This document shows, piece by piece, positions 43,607-51,363 of a stretch of DNA of 64,000 bases. The stretch is from Novosphingobium resinovorum (GTDB taxonomy: Bacteria; Pseudomonadota; Alphaproteobacteria; Sphingomonadales; Sphingomonadaceae), in the NCBI RefSeq assembly GCF_001742225.1, contig NZ_CP017075.1, positions 3,688,001 through 3,752,000 on the forward strand, written 5' to 3'. Within the stretch, counting starts at the first letter, position 1. Each line of letters begins with the position of its first letter. A model generated the notes under the pieces. The model searched no databases. It was not told the origin of the DNA and was given only the letters and a program-made list of their open reading frames with translations. Made by a program: the position numbers and the translations under genes.

Positions 43607-44231
43607 AGTATCCGGTATAGCGGCCCGGGCGGTGCCAGACCCAAAGTATGCCCGCCGTCGCCGCGACGCCCAGCAGCGACCAGCCCATGCGCACCGCATC
43701 GAGCCGTGACGCCGCGAACAGCAGCACCGTACCGTCGATGATGAGCTGGGTGCGGCCGGCATTCCATCCGCGCGTGCGATAAAGCCACAGCACCAGCGCT
43801 CCCGAGCCGCCCGTTGCCGCCCCATGGCGGGCGAGGGCGAGCGCGCCCATGCCGATGACGCTGCCGCCGACGACCGCTGCAACCAGGTCGCTCACCCGGG
43901 CGATGTCGATGCCCATCGGGGCCAGGGCGGTCATCGCGAACAGGCCGAGCGTCACCACGGCGGTCTTTATAAGGAACCGCCAGCTCATCGAGCGCAAGGT
44001 GATCGCCATCAGCGGCGCCGAGATCAGCGCATAGAGCAGGCCCACCGGCCATCCCGTTGCATAACTCAGCACCAGCGCGACACCCGCCACACCGCCTGTC
44101 GCGAGCCCTGCCGCGCGCAGCAGCACGAGCCCGACCGCGAGATGGATCGTGCCCACAAAGAGGGCGTAGATGTCCTCGCCGTGCCCGTGCGGGGTGGGCG
44201 AGGGTGCGTTGGAACTCGTCATTGCAGTCAT
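43605..44231 (-). CDS. YitT family membrane protein
   Basis: A 208-aa multispanning protein with about five helices (DIYALFVGTIHLAVGLVLL, then LATGGVAGVALVLSYATGWP). The SGLxTGG-like LATGGVAG motif is characteristic of YitT/DUF161 proteins of unknown function. ATG at 44231 is preceded by AGGGGGC. It converges on the TorF porin gene, separated by the terminator, and follows typA with a terminator between. Confidence 0.82.
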   Translation of the reverse strand: MTAMTSSNAPSPTPHGHGEDIYALFVGTIHLAVGLVLLRAAGLATGGVAGVALVLSYATGWPVGLLYALISAPLMAITLRSMSWRFLIKTAVVTLGLFAMTALAPMGIDIARVSDLVAAVVGGSVIGMGALALARHGAATGGSGALVLWLYRTRGWNAGRTQLIIDGTVLLFAASRLDAVRMGWSLLGVAATAGILWVWHRPGRYTGY

Positions 44232-44243
44232 GCCCCCTGCTTC

Positions 44244-44290
44244 AAAAACACGAAAGGCCGGAAGCGCCCTTCGGCGCCCCGACCTTTCAT
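44244..44290 (-). terminator. intrinsic terminator of typA
   Basis: On the minus strand, GAAAGGTCGGGGCGCC pairs with GGCGCTTCCGGCCTTTC, followed by GTGTTTT. It sits about 65 bp after the typA stop and before the YitT gene. Confidence 0.78.
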
Positions 44291-44354
44291 TCAACCGGTA
44301 ATGCATCCCCCCGCGATCGCTCTTTTCAAAGCCCGACCACAGGGGAGGGCAAAA

Positions 44355-46187
44355 TCAGGCGCTTTCCTTCTTGCGGCTCTGCTTCTTGCGCTCGTTCGGG
44401 TCCAGGTGGACCTTGCGCAGGCGGATCGACTGCGGGGTGACTTCGACCATCTCGTCGTCGTCGATGTAGGCGATGGCCTGCTCCAGCGTCATCACGCGCG
44501 GCGGGGTGAGGCGGATGGCGTCGTCCTTGCCGGTCGAACGGAAGTTCGTCAGCTGCTTCGACTTCATCGGGTTCACTTCGAGGTCGTCGGTCTTGGCGTT
44601 CTCGCCGATCAGCATGCCCTCGTAGATCTTTTCCTGGGGCTTGATGAACAGCACGCCGCGATCTTCGAGCGAGTTCAGCGCGTAGCCGACCGCTTCACCG
44701 GTGCAGTTCGAGATCAGCACGCCGTTCTGGCGGCCCTCGATCGGACCCTTGTGGGCGTCGTACTTCTCGAACAGGCGGTTCATGATGCCGGTGCCGCGGG
44801 TGTCCGAAAGGAACTCGCCGTGGTAGCCGATCAGGCCGCGCGAAGGGGCCGAGAAGGTGATGCGGGTCTTGCCCGAGCCCGACGGACGCATGTCGGTCAG
44901 CTCTGCCTTGCGGCGCTGCATCTTCTCGACGACCGTGCCCGAGTGCTCGTCGTCCACGTCGATCACGACGGTTTCGTAAGGCTCGGTGCGGCCGCCCTTT
45001 TCGTCGGTGCCGAACAGCACGCGCGGACGGCTGATGCCCAGTTCGAAGCCTTCGCGGCGCATGGTTTCGATCACGACGCCCAGCTGGAGTTCGCCGCGAC
45101 CGGCGACTTCGAAGCTGTCCTTGTCGGCCGATTCGGTGACGCGGATGGCGACGTTGGTTTCCGCTTCGCGCATCAGGCGATCGCGGATCATGCGGCTGGT
45201 GACCTTGTCGCCTTCACGGCCCGCGAGCGGCGAGTCGTTGACGGCGAAGCGCATCGCCAGGGTCGGCGGATCGATCGGCTGCGCCTGGATCGCCTCGGTG
45301 ACCGAAGGATCGGCGATGGTGTTCGACACGGTCGCCTTTTCGAGACCAGCGAGCGCGATGATATCACCGGCGCGGGCTTCTTCCACGGGCACGCGGTCGA
45401 GGCCACGGAACGACAGCACCTTGGTGGCGCGGCCCACTTCGACGACCTTGCCGTCCATGTCGATGGCGCGGATCGGGTCGTTGACCTTCAACGTGCCCGA
45501 CTGGACGCGGCCGGTGAGGACACGGCCCATGAAGTTGTCGCGGTCAAGCAGGGTGGCGAGGAACGAGAACGGCGCGTCGACGTCGAGGTTCGGCGCGGGG
45601 ACGTGCTCGACGATCTTTTCGAACAGCGGGGTCAGGTCGCCTTCGCGGCGGTCCGCATCGTAGCTGGCGTAGCCGTTGCGGCCCGAAGCGTAGAGGGTCG
45701 GGAAGTCGAGCTGCTCGTCGTTGGCGTCGAGGCTGACGAAGAGGTCGAACACTTCGTCGAGCACTTCGGCGTGGCGGCCGTCGGGACGGTCGATCTTGTT
45801 GACGACGACGATCGGCTTCAGGCCGAGGCCCAGCGCCTTGCCGGTGACGAACTTGGTCTGCGGCATCGCGCCTTCCGAGCTGTCGACGAGGAGAACCACG
45901 CCGTCCACCATCGAGAGGATGCGCTCCACTTCGGCGCCGAAGTCGGCGTGTCCGGGCGTGTCGACGATGTTGATGCGATAGCCGTTCCACTCGATCGAGG
46001 TCGGCTTCGCCAGAATGGTGATGCCGCGCTCCTTTTCGAGGTCGTTGCTGTCCATCGCGCGCTCTTCGATGCGCTGGTTGTCACGGAACGTGCCGGACTG
46101 GCGGAACAGCTGGTCGACGAGGGTGGTCTTGCCATGGTCGACGTGCGCAATGATCGCGATATTGCGCAAGGGAAGCGGGGCGGACAT
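44355..46187 (-). CDS. typA: translational GTPase TypA/BipA
   Basis: A 610-aa GTPase of the EF-G group that acts on the ribosome during stress and 50S assembly. G motifs: AHVDHGKTTL (G1), RGITI (G2), DTPGHADF (G3), NKIDR (G4). The EF-G-like domains follow, with RVLFGTDEKGGRTEPYETV and a KKQSRKKESA tail. Start ATG 46187 is the family start; an ATG at 46340 is not supported. The terminator at 44244-44290 closes the unit. Confidence 0.97.
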   Translation of the reverse strand: MSAPLPLRNIAIIAHVDHGKTTLVDQLFRQSGTFRDNQRIEERAMDSNDLEKERGITILAKPTSIEWNGYRINIVDTPGHADFGAEVERILSMVDGVVLLVDSSEGAMPQTKFVTGKALGLGLKPIVVVNKIDRPDGRHAEVLDEVFDLFVSLDANDEQLDFPTLYASGRNGYASYDADRREGDLTPLFEKIVEHVPAPNLDVDAPFSFLATLLDRDNFMGRVLTGRVQSGTLKVNDPIRAIDMDGKVVEVGRATKVLSFRGLDRVPVEEARAGDIIALAGLEKATVSNTIADPSVTEAIQAQPIDPPTLAMRFAVNDSPLAGREGDKVTSRMIRDRLMREAETNVAIRVTESADKDSFEVAGRGELQLGVVIETMRREGFELGISRPRVLFGTDEKGGRTEPYETVVIDVDDEHSGTVVEKMQRRKAELTDMRPSGSGKTRITFSAPSRGLIGYHGEFLSDTRGTGIMNRLFEKYDAHKGPIEGRQNGVLISNCTGEAVGYALNSLEDRGVLFIKPQEKIYEGMLIGENAKTDDLEVNPMKSKQLTNFRSTGKDDAIRLTPPRVMTLEQAIAYIDDDEMVEVTPQSIRLRKVHLDPNERKKQSRKKESA

Positions 46188-46455
46188 TGTTGTTCTCTCT
46201 GTACGAGGGCCGGAGGCGGGCAGCCATCGTGTGCTGCACCGCAAAATTGCCGCGCCCTTAGCCGATGGCGGGCATTTCGGCAAGCGGTGTGCGCCGGGTC
46301 GGGGAATCGACGATCGGGCGAAAAGCGTGCCGTGCGCCATGGCGTGCCGGCCGATATCGTACTAGGGGCTGGTCGATAGGGCATTTCGGGGACGTCGCAA
46401 GGGTCCTGCCCGGCGGCTGTGCCGCGCTCTCCCGTGGGCTTTCGCGCCCCGCCCC

Positions 46456-47523
46456 ATGAAGAAAGCCCATGTCGTAACGATGGAAGCATCCGGCCCCACC
46501 CTTGAAGACCTCGGTTGGAATTCCTTCTTCGCCGATCAGCTTTCGGCCGAGGAGCAGGCGGGCGAGGTATGCCCCGTGCGTGTGATGGCGGTTCATCGCG
46601 GCATGGTGGACATTGCCGGAAGCGGCCTCAGCGGCATGATCAATTCCGCCCTGCCGCTGTCCGAGGGGCCGGAGGACCGGGCGGCCGTGGGCGACTGGCT
46701 TATGGTGGACCGGGAGCGGCTGGAGCCGGTGCGCATCCTCGATCGGATCAATCTGTTCAAGCGCAAGGCGCCCGCCGACCAGCGCCGGCTGCAGCTGATC
46801 GCGGCCAACGTCGATACGTTGTTCATCGTGACCTCCTGCAACCAGGATTTCAACGTCGCGCGCCTCGAACGCTATCTGGTGATGGCGCGGGAGGTCGGGG
46901 TGAGGCCCGTGGTGGTGCTCACCAAGGTCGATCTGGCCGAGGCACCCGAGCGGTTCCTTGAGGCGGCACGCGCGTTGCAGCCGGATCTGGAAGTCGAGAT
47001 GGTCAATGGCCGCGATCCGGCCAGCGTCGGGCGGCTGGCCCGGTACTGCGGCAAGGGCCGGACTGTAGCCCTGCTGGGCTCGTCGGGCGTGGGCAAATCG
47101 ACGATGATCAACGGCCTGCGGGGCTCCGACGACATCGAGACCCAGCCGATCCGTGAAATCGACGGCAAGGGTCGGCACACGACGACGGGGCGGCAACTGT
47201 ACCCGCTGGACGGTCCCGCCAAAGGTGGTTGGCTGGTCGATACGCCCGGCATGCGCGAGTTTCACCTGCCCGACGCCGCGACCGGCATCGCCGAAGTGTT
47301 CGACGACATAACCGCGCTGACGCAGGCGTGCCGTTTCGGCAACTGTACCCACACCACAGAGAAAAGCTGCGCGGTGCTGGCCGCACTGCGGGACGGCACC
47401 CTCGAGCCCAGGCGGCTGGAACGCTGGCGCAAGCTGCGCGATGAAGACGCCGACAGTACCCAGGGCGGCGGGCGACGACCGGCCTCGGCCGGCGGCAGAA
47501 GAAGGAAAAGACACGATGGCTGA
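46456..47523 (+). CDS. rsgA: ribosome small-subunit GTPase RsgA
   Basis: A 355-aa circularly permuted GTPase that checks 30S maturation. The G motifs appear in permuted order: LTKVDLA (G4), GSSGVGKSTM (G1), DTPGMREF (G3). An N-terminal OB fold and a C-terminal zinc domain with ACRFGNCTHTTEKSC are present. Start ATG 46456 follows the minus-strand typA promoter region. A 51-aa gene overlaps its 3' end. Confidence 0.95.
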   Translation: MKKAHVVTMEASGPTLEDLGWNSFFADQLSAEEQAGEVCPVRVMAVHRGMVDIAGSGLSGMINSALPLSEGPEDRAAVGDWLMVDRERLEPVRILDRINLFKRKAPADQRRLQLIAANVDTLFIVTSCNQDFNVARLERYLVMAREVGVRPVVVLTKVDLAEAPERFLEAARALQPDLEVEMVNGRDPASVGRLARYCGKGRTVALLGSSGVGKSTMINGLRGSDDIETQPIREIDGKGRHTTTGRQLYPLDGPAKGGWLVDTPGMREFHLPDAATGIAEVFDDITALTQACRFGNCTHTTEKSCAVLAALRDGTLEPRRLERWRKLRDEDADSTQGGGRRPASAGGRRRKRHDG

Positions 47524-47671
47524 CCTGTATCTCAAGGCACTGGAATCCGAACGCCGCAGCCTTTGGGCGGAATGCCGCCTGAAGGGTCTTGCCAAAGGAA
47601 CCCCCGAACGGCTTCGGATCGCCGAACTCGACAAGTTGCTCGCCGAGCACAAGGCGAAGAAGGCCGGCTGA
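47516..47671 (+). CDS. hypothetical protein, 51 aa, overlapping rsgA
   Basis: A 51-aa charged helical protein (ADLYLKALESERRSLWAECR, then a Lys-rich end). The ATG at 47516 lies inside the last codons of rsgA, 8 bp of overlap, with AGAAGGAAAAG upstream. A coding role is supported by the ribosome site and by tight coupling to rsgA; no family is recognised. The 5'-biased location fits a small ribosome-associated or regulatory protein, which is only inference. Confidence 0.6.
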   Translation: MADLYLKALESERRSLWAECRLKGLAKGTPERLRIAELDKLLAEHKAKKAG

Positions 47672-47835
47672 GGAATGTGGCGACGGCGCAACAGTGGCGC
47701 CAAATGTCCGCACCTGTTCACAGGTCTTCATTGTGAGGCGCCCCGGAACCGCATAACCTGAACCTCTTACGCTTTGCGGCGAGCTTTCCGCGCATCACGA
47801 TGCGGGCCGTCGCGCAGGAAGGGACAGGGGACCAG

Positions 47836-50541
47836 ATGAAAGGTGTTTTGGCGGGCATCGGCGCGCGGGGTACGCGCATCTTCACCGAACGCAGGGGCAT
47901 GACCGAACGCAGTGCCGCGCTGCTGGCGAGTGCGGCATTCGGGCTTGCCTGGTCGCCTGCGGTCATGGCGCAGGACGCGGCGCCTCAGGCTGCCGACGAA
48001 CAATACACCGACACCATCATCGTCACCGCCACCAAGCGCGAGCAGACGCTGCAGGACGTGCCCGTCGCCGTCTCGGTGACCAGCGGAGCGACGCTGGAAC
48101 GCGCGCAGATGCGCGATCTCAAGGACTTGCAGACTTTGGTGCCGTCGCTGCGCGTCAACCAGCTGCAGTCGAGCGCCAATACCAACTTCTATATCCGCGG
48201 TTTCGGCAACGGCGCCAACAACGCCGGTATCGAGCCTTCGGTCGGCCTGTTCATCGACGGCGTCTACCGTTCGCGCTCGGCCTCGATGATCGCGGACTTC
48301 CCCGATGTGGAGCGCATCGAGGTGCTGCGCGGGCCGCAGTCCACGCTGTTCGGCAAGAATGCGTCGGCGGGCGTGATCTCGATTGTTACCAAGAAGCCGC
48401 AGTTCCAGTTCGGCGGCAATGTCGAGGCCAGCTACGGCAACTACGACGCCGTAGTCGTCAAGGGCACGGTAACCGGGCCGCTGAGCGAGAACGTCGCATT
48501 CAGCCTCGCGGGCGGGCTCAACAAGCGCGACGGTATCGTCAGGGATCTGGCTACCGGCGAGCGCACCAATGAGCGCGACCGCTGGTTCGGGCGCGGGCAG
48601 CTGCTGTTCGACAACCATGACGGCCTCGAACTGCGGCTGATCGGCGATTACGGCAAGATCGACGAGAACTGCTGCGCGGTGGTGAACTTGCGTCAGGCGA
48701 CGCCGACGGCGGCGATCTTCGCGCTGGGCGGGGCGGTCAACCAGCCGGGCGAGAAGTACGACAACATCGTCTACAACAACTTCGAATCGTCCAATAGAAT
48801 CGAGAACTGGGGCGTTTCGGGCCAGCTGGACTATGATCTGGGCGCCACCAAGCTGACCTCGATCACCTCGTACCGCCGCACCAATGCGCTCACCAATCAG
48901 GATTCGGACTTCTCCAGCGCCGACCTGCTGGGCCGCAACTGGCAGGACCTGCGGATCAAGACCTTCACGCAGGAACTGCGCGCCAACTTCGAGGTGGGTG
49001 AGAAGATCACCGGCCTGATCGGCGGCTACTACTTCAACGAGAAGATCGACCAGAACAACGAGGTCTTCTGGGGCGACGATGCCCGGCCTTACGCCAACCT
49101 GCTGGTCCAGAGCCTCTCGGGCGGGGCGCTCAGCGTGCCCGCGCTGGAGACGGCCTTCGGCGCCTACGAAGGCAATCCGGCCAAGTACGCCGGGCAGTTC
49201 TTCGCTTCCGGCACCGGCCTGACCGAGGCCTACAAGCTGAAGAACGAGGCGTGGTCGATCTTCGGCCAGCTCGACTTCGAGGTGGCGCCGGGGCTGACGG
49301 TGACCGGCGGTCTCAACTACACGCACGACAAGAAGCGCTTCGCCACCAACACGACGTCGGATGACGTGTTCTCGTCGATCAATTTCGACGATCCGCGCTA
49401 TTCGGCGTTCCGCCAGCAACTGCTGCTCGGCGGGGCGCTGCGTTCGGTGGGTGTGGACCCGACCAACCCGGCGGCGATCTTCGCCTTCGCGACGAACCCG
49501 CAGACCGCGCCGATCTATCAGCAGCTGGTCGGCTTCGCGAACGGCAATGCCAACAATCCGGCCGCAAACCCGCTCAATCCGCTGCGCGCGCTGCAGTATT
49601 TCCCGCAGTTCATGAACGTGCCCAACGCGGTCGAGCCGGGCAGGGTGAGCGACGGCGACTTCAGCTACACCGCGCGCGTAGCCTGGGACGTGACTCCCAC
49701 GGTCAATTTCTACGCGGCCTGGGCGACCGGCTACAAGGCGGCGTCGATCAACCTGTCGCGTGATAGCCGCCCGACGCCGGCCGACCTCGTCGAACTGCGT
49801 GCGCAGGGCCTGGCGGTGACCAATCTCACCTCCGGCAGCCGCTTCGCCAATGCCGAGAATTCGACGGTGTACGAGGCCGGGATCAAGGGCAACTGGGGGA
49901 TCGTCTCGGCCAACGTCGCGGTGTTCAAGCAGGAGATCAAGAACTTCCAGTCGAACATCTTCACCGGCTCGGGCTTCTTCCTGGCGAACGCGGGCAAGCA
50001 GTCGGCGTTCGGTATCGAGTTCGAAGGCTCGGCCAAGCCCATCGACCAGCTGACGCTGACGATGGCCTGGACGTACCTCGATCCGAAGTACGACACGTTC
50101 CAGCTTTCGGCCTTCGGCGACCTTTCGGGGACGACCCCGGCGGGCGTCCCGCCCCTGTCGGCGACGTTCTCGGCCGAGTTCGTGCAGCCCGTGGGAACGC
50201 GCGGGGACCGGATCATCCTGCGCGGCGACTATCACTACGAATCGCAGTTCCGTCTGGTCGAGGGCCTGCCGGGCCTCGTCGTGCGCGACAGCGCGGGCAA
50301 CGTCACCGACGTATCCGCAGCGCTCGCCGCTGCGCGAGAGTTCAAGCAGGACATCAACGACATGAACGCCTCGCTTACATACGCGATGGCGAACGGGCTG
50401 GAACTGACGGTCTGGGGCCGCAACCTGCTGAACGACCGCACCATCCTGCAGATATTCGACAGCCCGGCACAGCCCGGCTCGATCTCGGGCTATCCGAACC
50501 AGCCGCGCACTTACGGCGTGGCGGCGCGCTACCGGTTTTGA
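47836..50541 (+). CDS. TonB-dependent outer-membrane receptor
   Basis: A 901-aa receptor that imports scarce substrates with TonB energy. After a signal sequence ending around AVMAQ there is a TonB box (YTDTIIVTATKREQ), the plug domain (VPVAVSVTSGATLERAQMRD, then IYGYGNG-like IRGFGNGANNAGIEPS and RIEVLRGPQSTLFGKN), a 22-stranded barrel, and the C-terminal aromatic motif YGVAARYRF. It is large, with long loops such as the Asn-rich FANGNANNPAANPLNP. Substrate unknown. ATG at 47836 has AGGGG upstream. Confidence 0.95.
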   Translation: MKGVLAGIGARGTRIFTERRGMTERSAALLASAAFGLAWSPAVMAQDAAPQAADEQYTDTIIVTATKREQTLQDVPVAVSVTSGATLERAQMRDLKDLQTLVPSLRVNQLQSSANTNFYIRGFGNGANNAGIEPSVGLFIDGVYRSRSASMIADFPDVERIEVLRGPQSTLFGKNASAGVISIVTKKPQFQFGGNVEASYGNYDAVVVKGTVTGPLSENVAFSLAGGLNKRDGIVRDLATGERTNERDRWFGRGQLLFDNHDGLELRLIGDYGKIDENCCAVVNLRQATPTAAIFALGGAVNQPGEKYDNIVYNNFESSNRIENWGVSGQLDYDLGATKLTSITSYRRTNALTNQDSDFSSADLLGRNWQDLRIKTFTQELRANFEVGEKITGLIGGYYFNEKIDQNNEVFWGDDARPYANLLVQSLSGGALSVPALETAFGAYEGNPAKYAGQFFASGTGLTEAYKLKNEAWSIFGQLDFEVAPGLTVTGGLNYTHDKKRFATNTTSDDVFSSINFDDPRYSAFRQQLLLGGALRSVGVDPTNPAAIFAFATNPQTAPIYQQLVGFANGNANNPAANPLNPLRALQYFPQFMNVPNAVEPGRVSDGDFSYTARVAWDVTPTVNFYAAWATGYKAASINLSRDSRPTPADLVELRAQGLAVTNLTSGSRFANAENSTVYEAGIKGNWGIVSANVAVFKQEIKNFQSNIFTGSGFFLANAGKQSAFGIEFEGSAKPIDQLTLTMAWTYLDPKYDTFQLSAFGDLSGTTPAGVPPLSATFSAEFVQPVGTRGDRIILRGDYHYESQFRLVEGLPGLVVRDSAGNVTDVSAALAAAREFKQDINDMNASLTYAMANGLELTVWGRNLLNDRTILQIFDSPAQPGSISGYPNQPRTYGVAARYRF

Positions 50542-50542
50542 A

Positions 50543-50586
50543 GCATTTTCAAGCCGGCCGTGCGCGGTCGGCGGCTCGGAAAATGC
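50543..50586. repeat. GCATTTTCAAG...CTCGGAAAATGC hairpin, copy 1
   Basis: A 44-bp palindrome with ends GCATTTTC and GAAAATGC and an internal GCCGGCCGTGCGCGGTCGGC stem-loop. It lies immediately after the TonB receptor. The outer and inner stems recur, with different inner bases, at 56607-56650. Confidence 0.8.
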
Positions 50587-50677
50587 GGCATGATAAAGCC
50601 CGGAGCGTGTGAAGCGCGTACCCGCCGTGTCGTCTCTGGGAGGAGGTACGGCAAGAGAAGCGGGGCGCGGACCTGAA

Positions 50678-50718
50678 AAGGGGCGCGGGAGGCTCGACCT
50701 CCTGTGCCCCTCTTTCTT
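50678..50718 (+). terminator. intrinsic terminator before the RDD gene
   Basis: AGGGGCGCGGGAGG pairs with CCTCCTGTGCCCCT over a CTCGA loop, followed by CTTTCTTTAC. It probably ends the TonB receptor unit. Confidence 0.78.
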
Positions 50719-50823
50719 TACGGCTTCGGACGGCGGAACAGAAAGTCTTTGTAATTTCCCGGTTTAAATGTGAACTTGCGTCGCATTGTCAGGCTGGGCA
50801 GGCCGTAAAACAAGGGGGAATGC

Positions 50824-51306
50824 ATGATTCCGTATGGTGGCTTCTGGTGGCGCGTGCTCGCCTACATCCTCGACGCGATCATCCTGCAGATCGCGACTTC
50901 GATCATCGGCGGCATCTTCGGTGTCGGCCTTGCGCTGCCGCTGACGGGGCTGGGCGCGGGTGAGAACGCGGCGTTCGGGATGATGATGTTCGGCATGATC
51001 GGCGCGTCGCTGGTGATCAACTGGCTCTACTTCGCGATCATGGAAAGCTCGAAGCTGCAGGCGACCGTCGGCAAGCTGGCCGTCGGCGTGGTCGTTACCG
51101 ACCTGCGGGGCGAACGGCTGACTTTCGCGCGTGCGACCGGGCGCTACTTCGCCAAGATCCTGTCGAGCCTGATCCTGTGCATCGGCTACATCATGGTCGC
51201 CTTCACCGAGCGCAAGCAGGGCCTGCACGACATCGTCGCCAGCACGCTCGTCTACAAGACGCGCGATCCCAGCGTGCTGTTCGACAACCGCGAGGTCTTC
51301 GCCTGA
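50824..51306 (+). CDS. RDD family membrane protein
   Basis: A 160-aa protein with several hydrophobic segments. The RDD motif region begins WRVLAYILDAIILQIATSII and includes QATVGKLAVGVVVTDLRGER, then FAKILSSLILCIGYIMVAF, the family arrangement of an Arg and Asp pair in the first helix. Function is poorly known; some members act as Na+/H+ antiporters. A GGGAATGCATG leader precedes the ATG. Confidence 0.9.
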   Translation: MIPYGGFWWRVLAYILDAIILQIATSIIGGIFGVGLALPLTGLGAGENAAFGMMMFGMIGASLVINWLYFAIMESSKLQATVGKLAVGVVVTDLRGERLTFARATGRYFAKILSSLILCIGYIMVAFTERKQGLHDIVASTLVYKTRDPSVLFDNREVFA

Positions 51307-51363
51307 TTTCCAATCCCGCCTTCGCGGGAATGACTAATGAGTGGTGAGGGTAGAGATCGGCTT

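Noticed and set aside
43824..46379. 851-codon open frame on the plus strand across typA
   Set aside because: It is antisense to a clear typA gene; the product has no domains and its length reflects high GC and few stops.
47767..50235. 822-codon open frame antisense to the TonB receptor
   Set aside because: The sense strand has a full plug-and-barrel receptor with a good ribosome site. The antisense product is a composition artefact.
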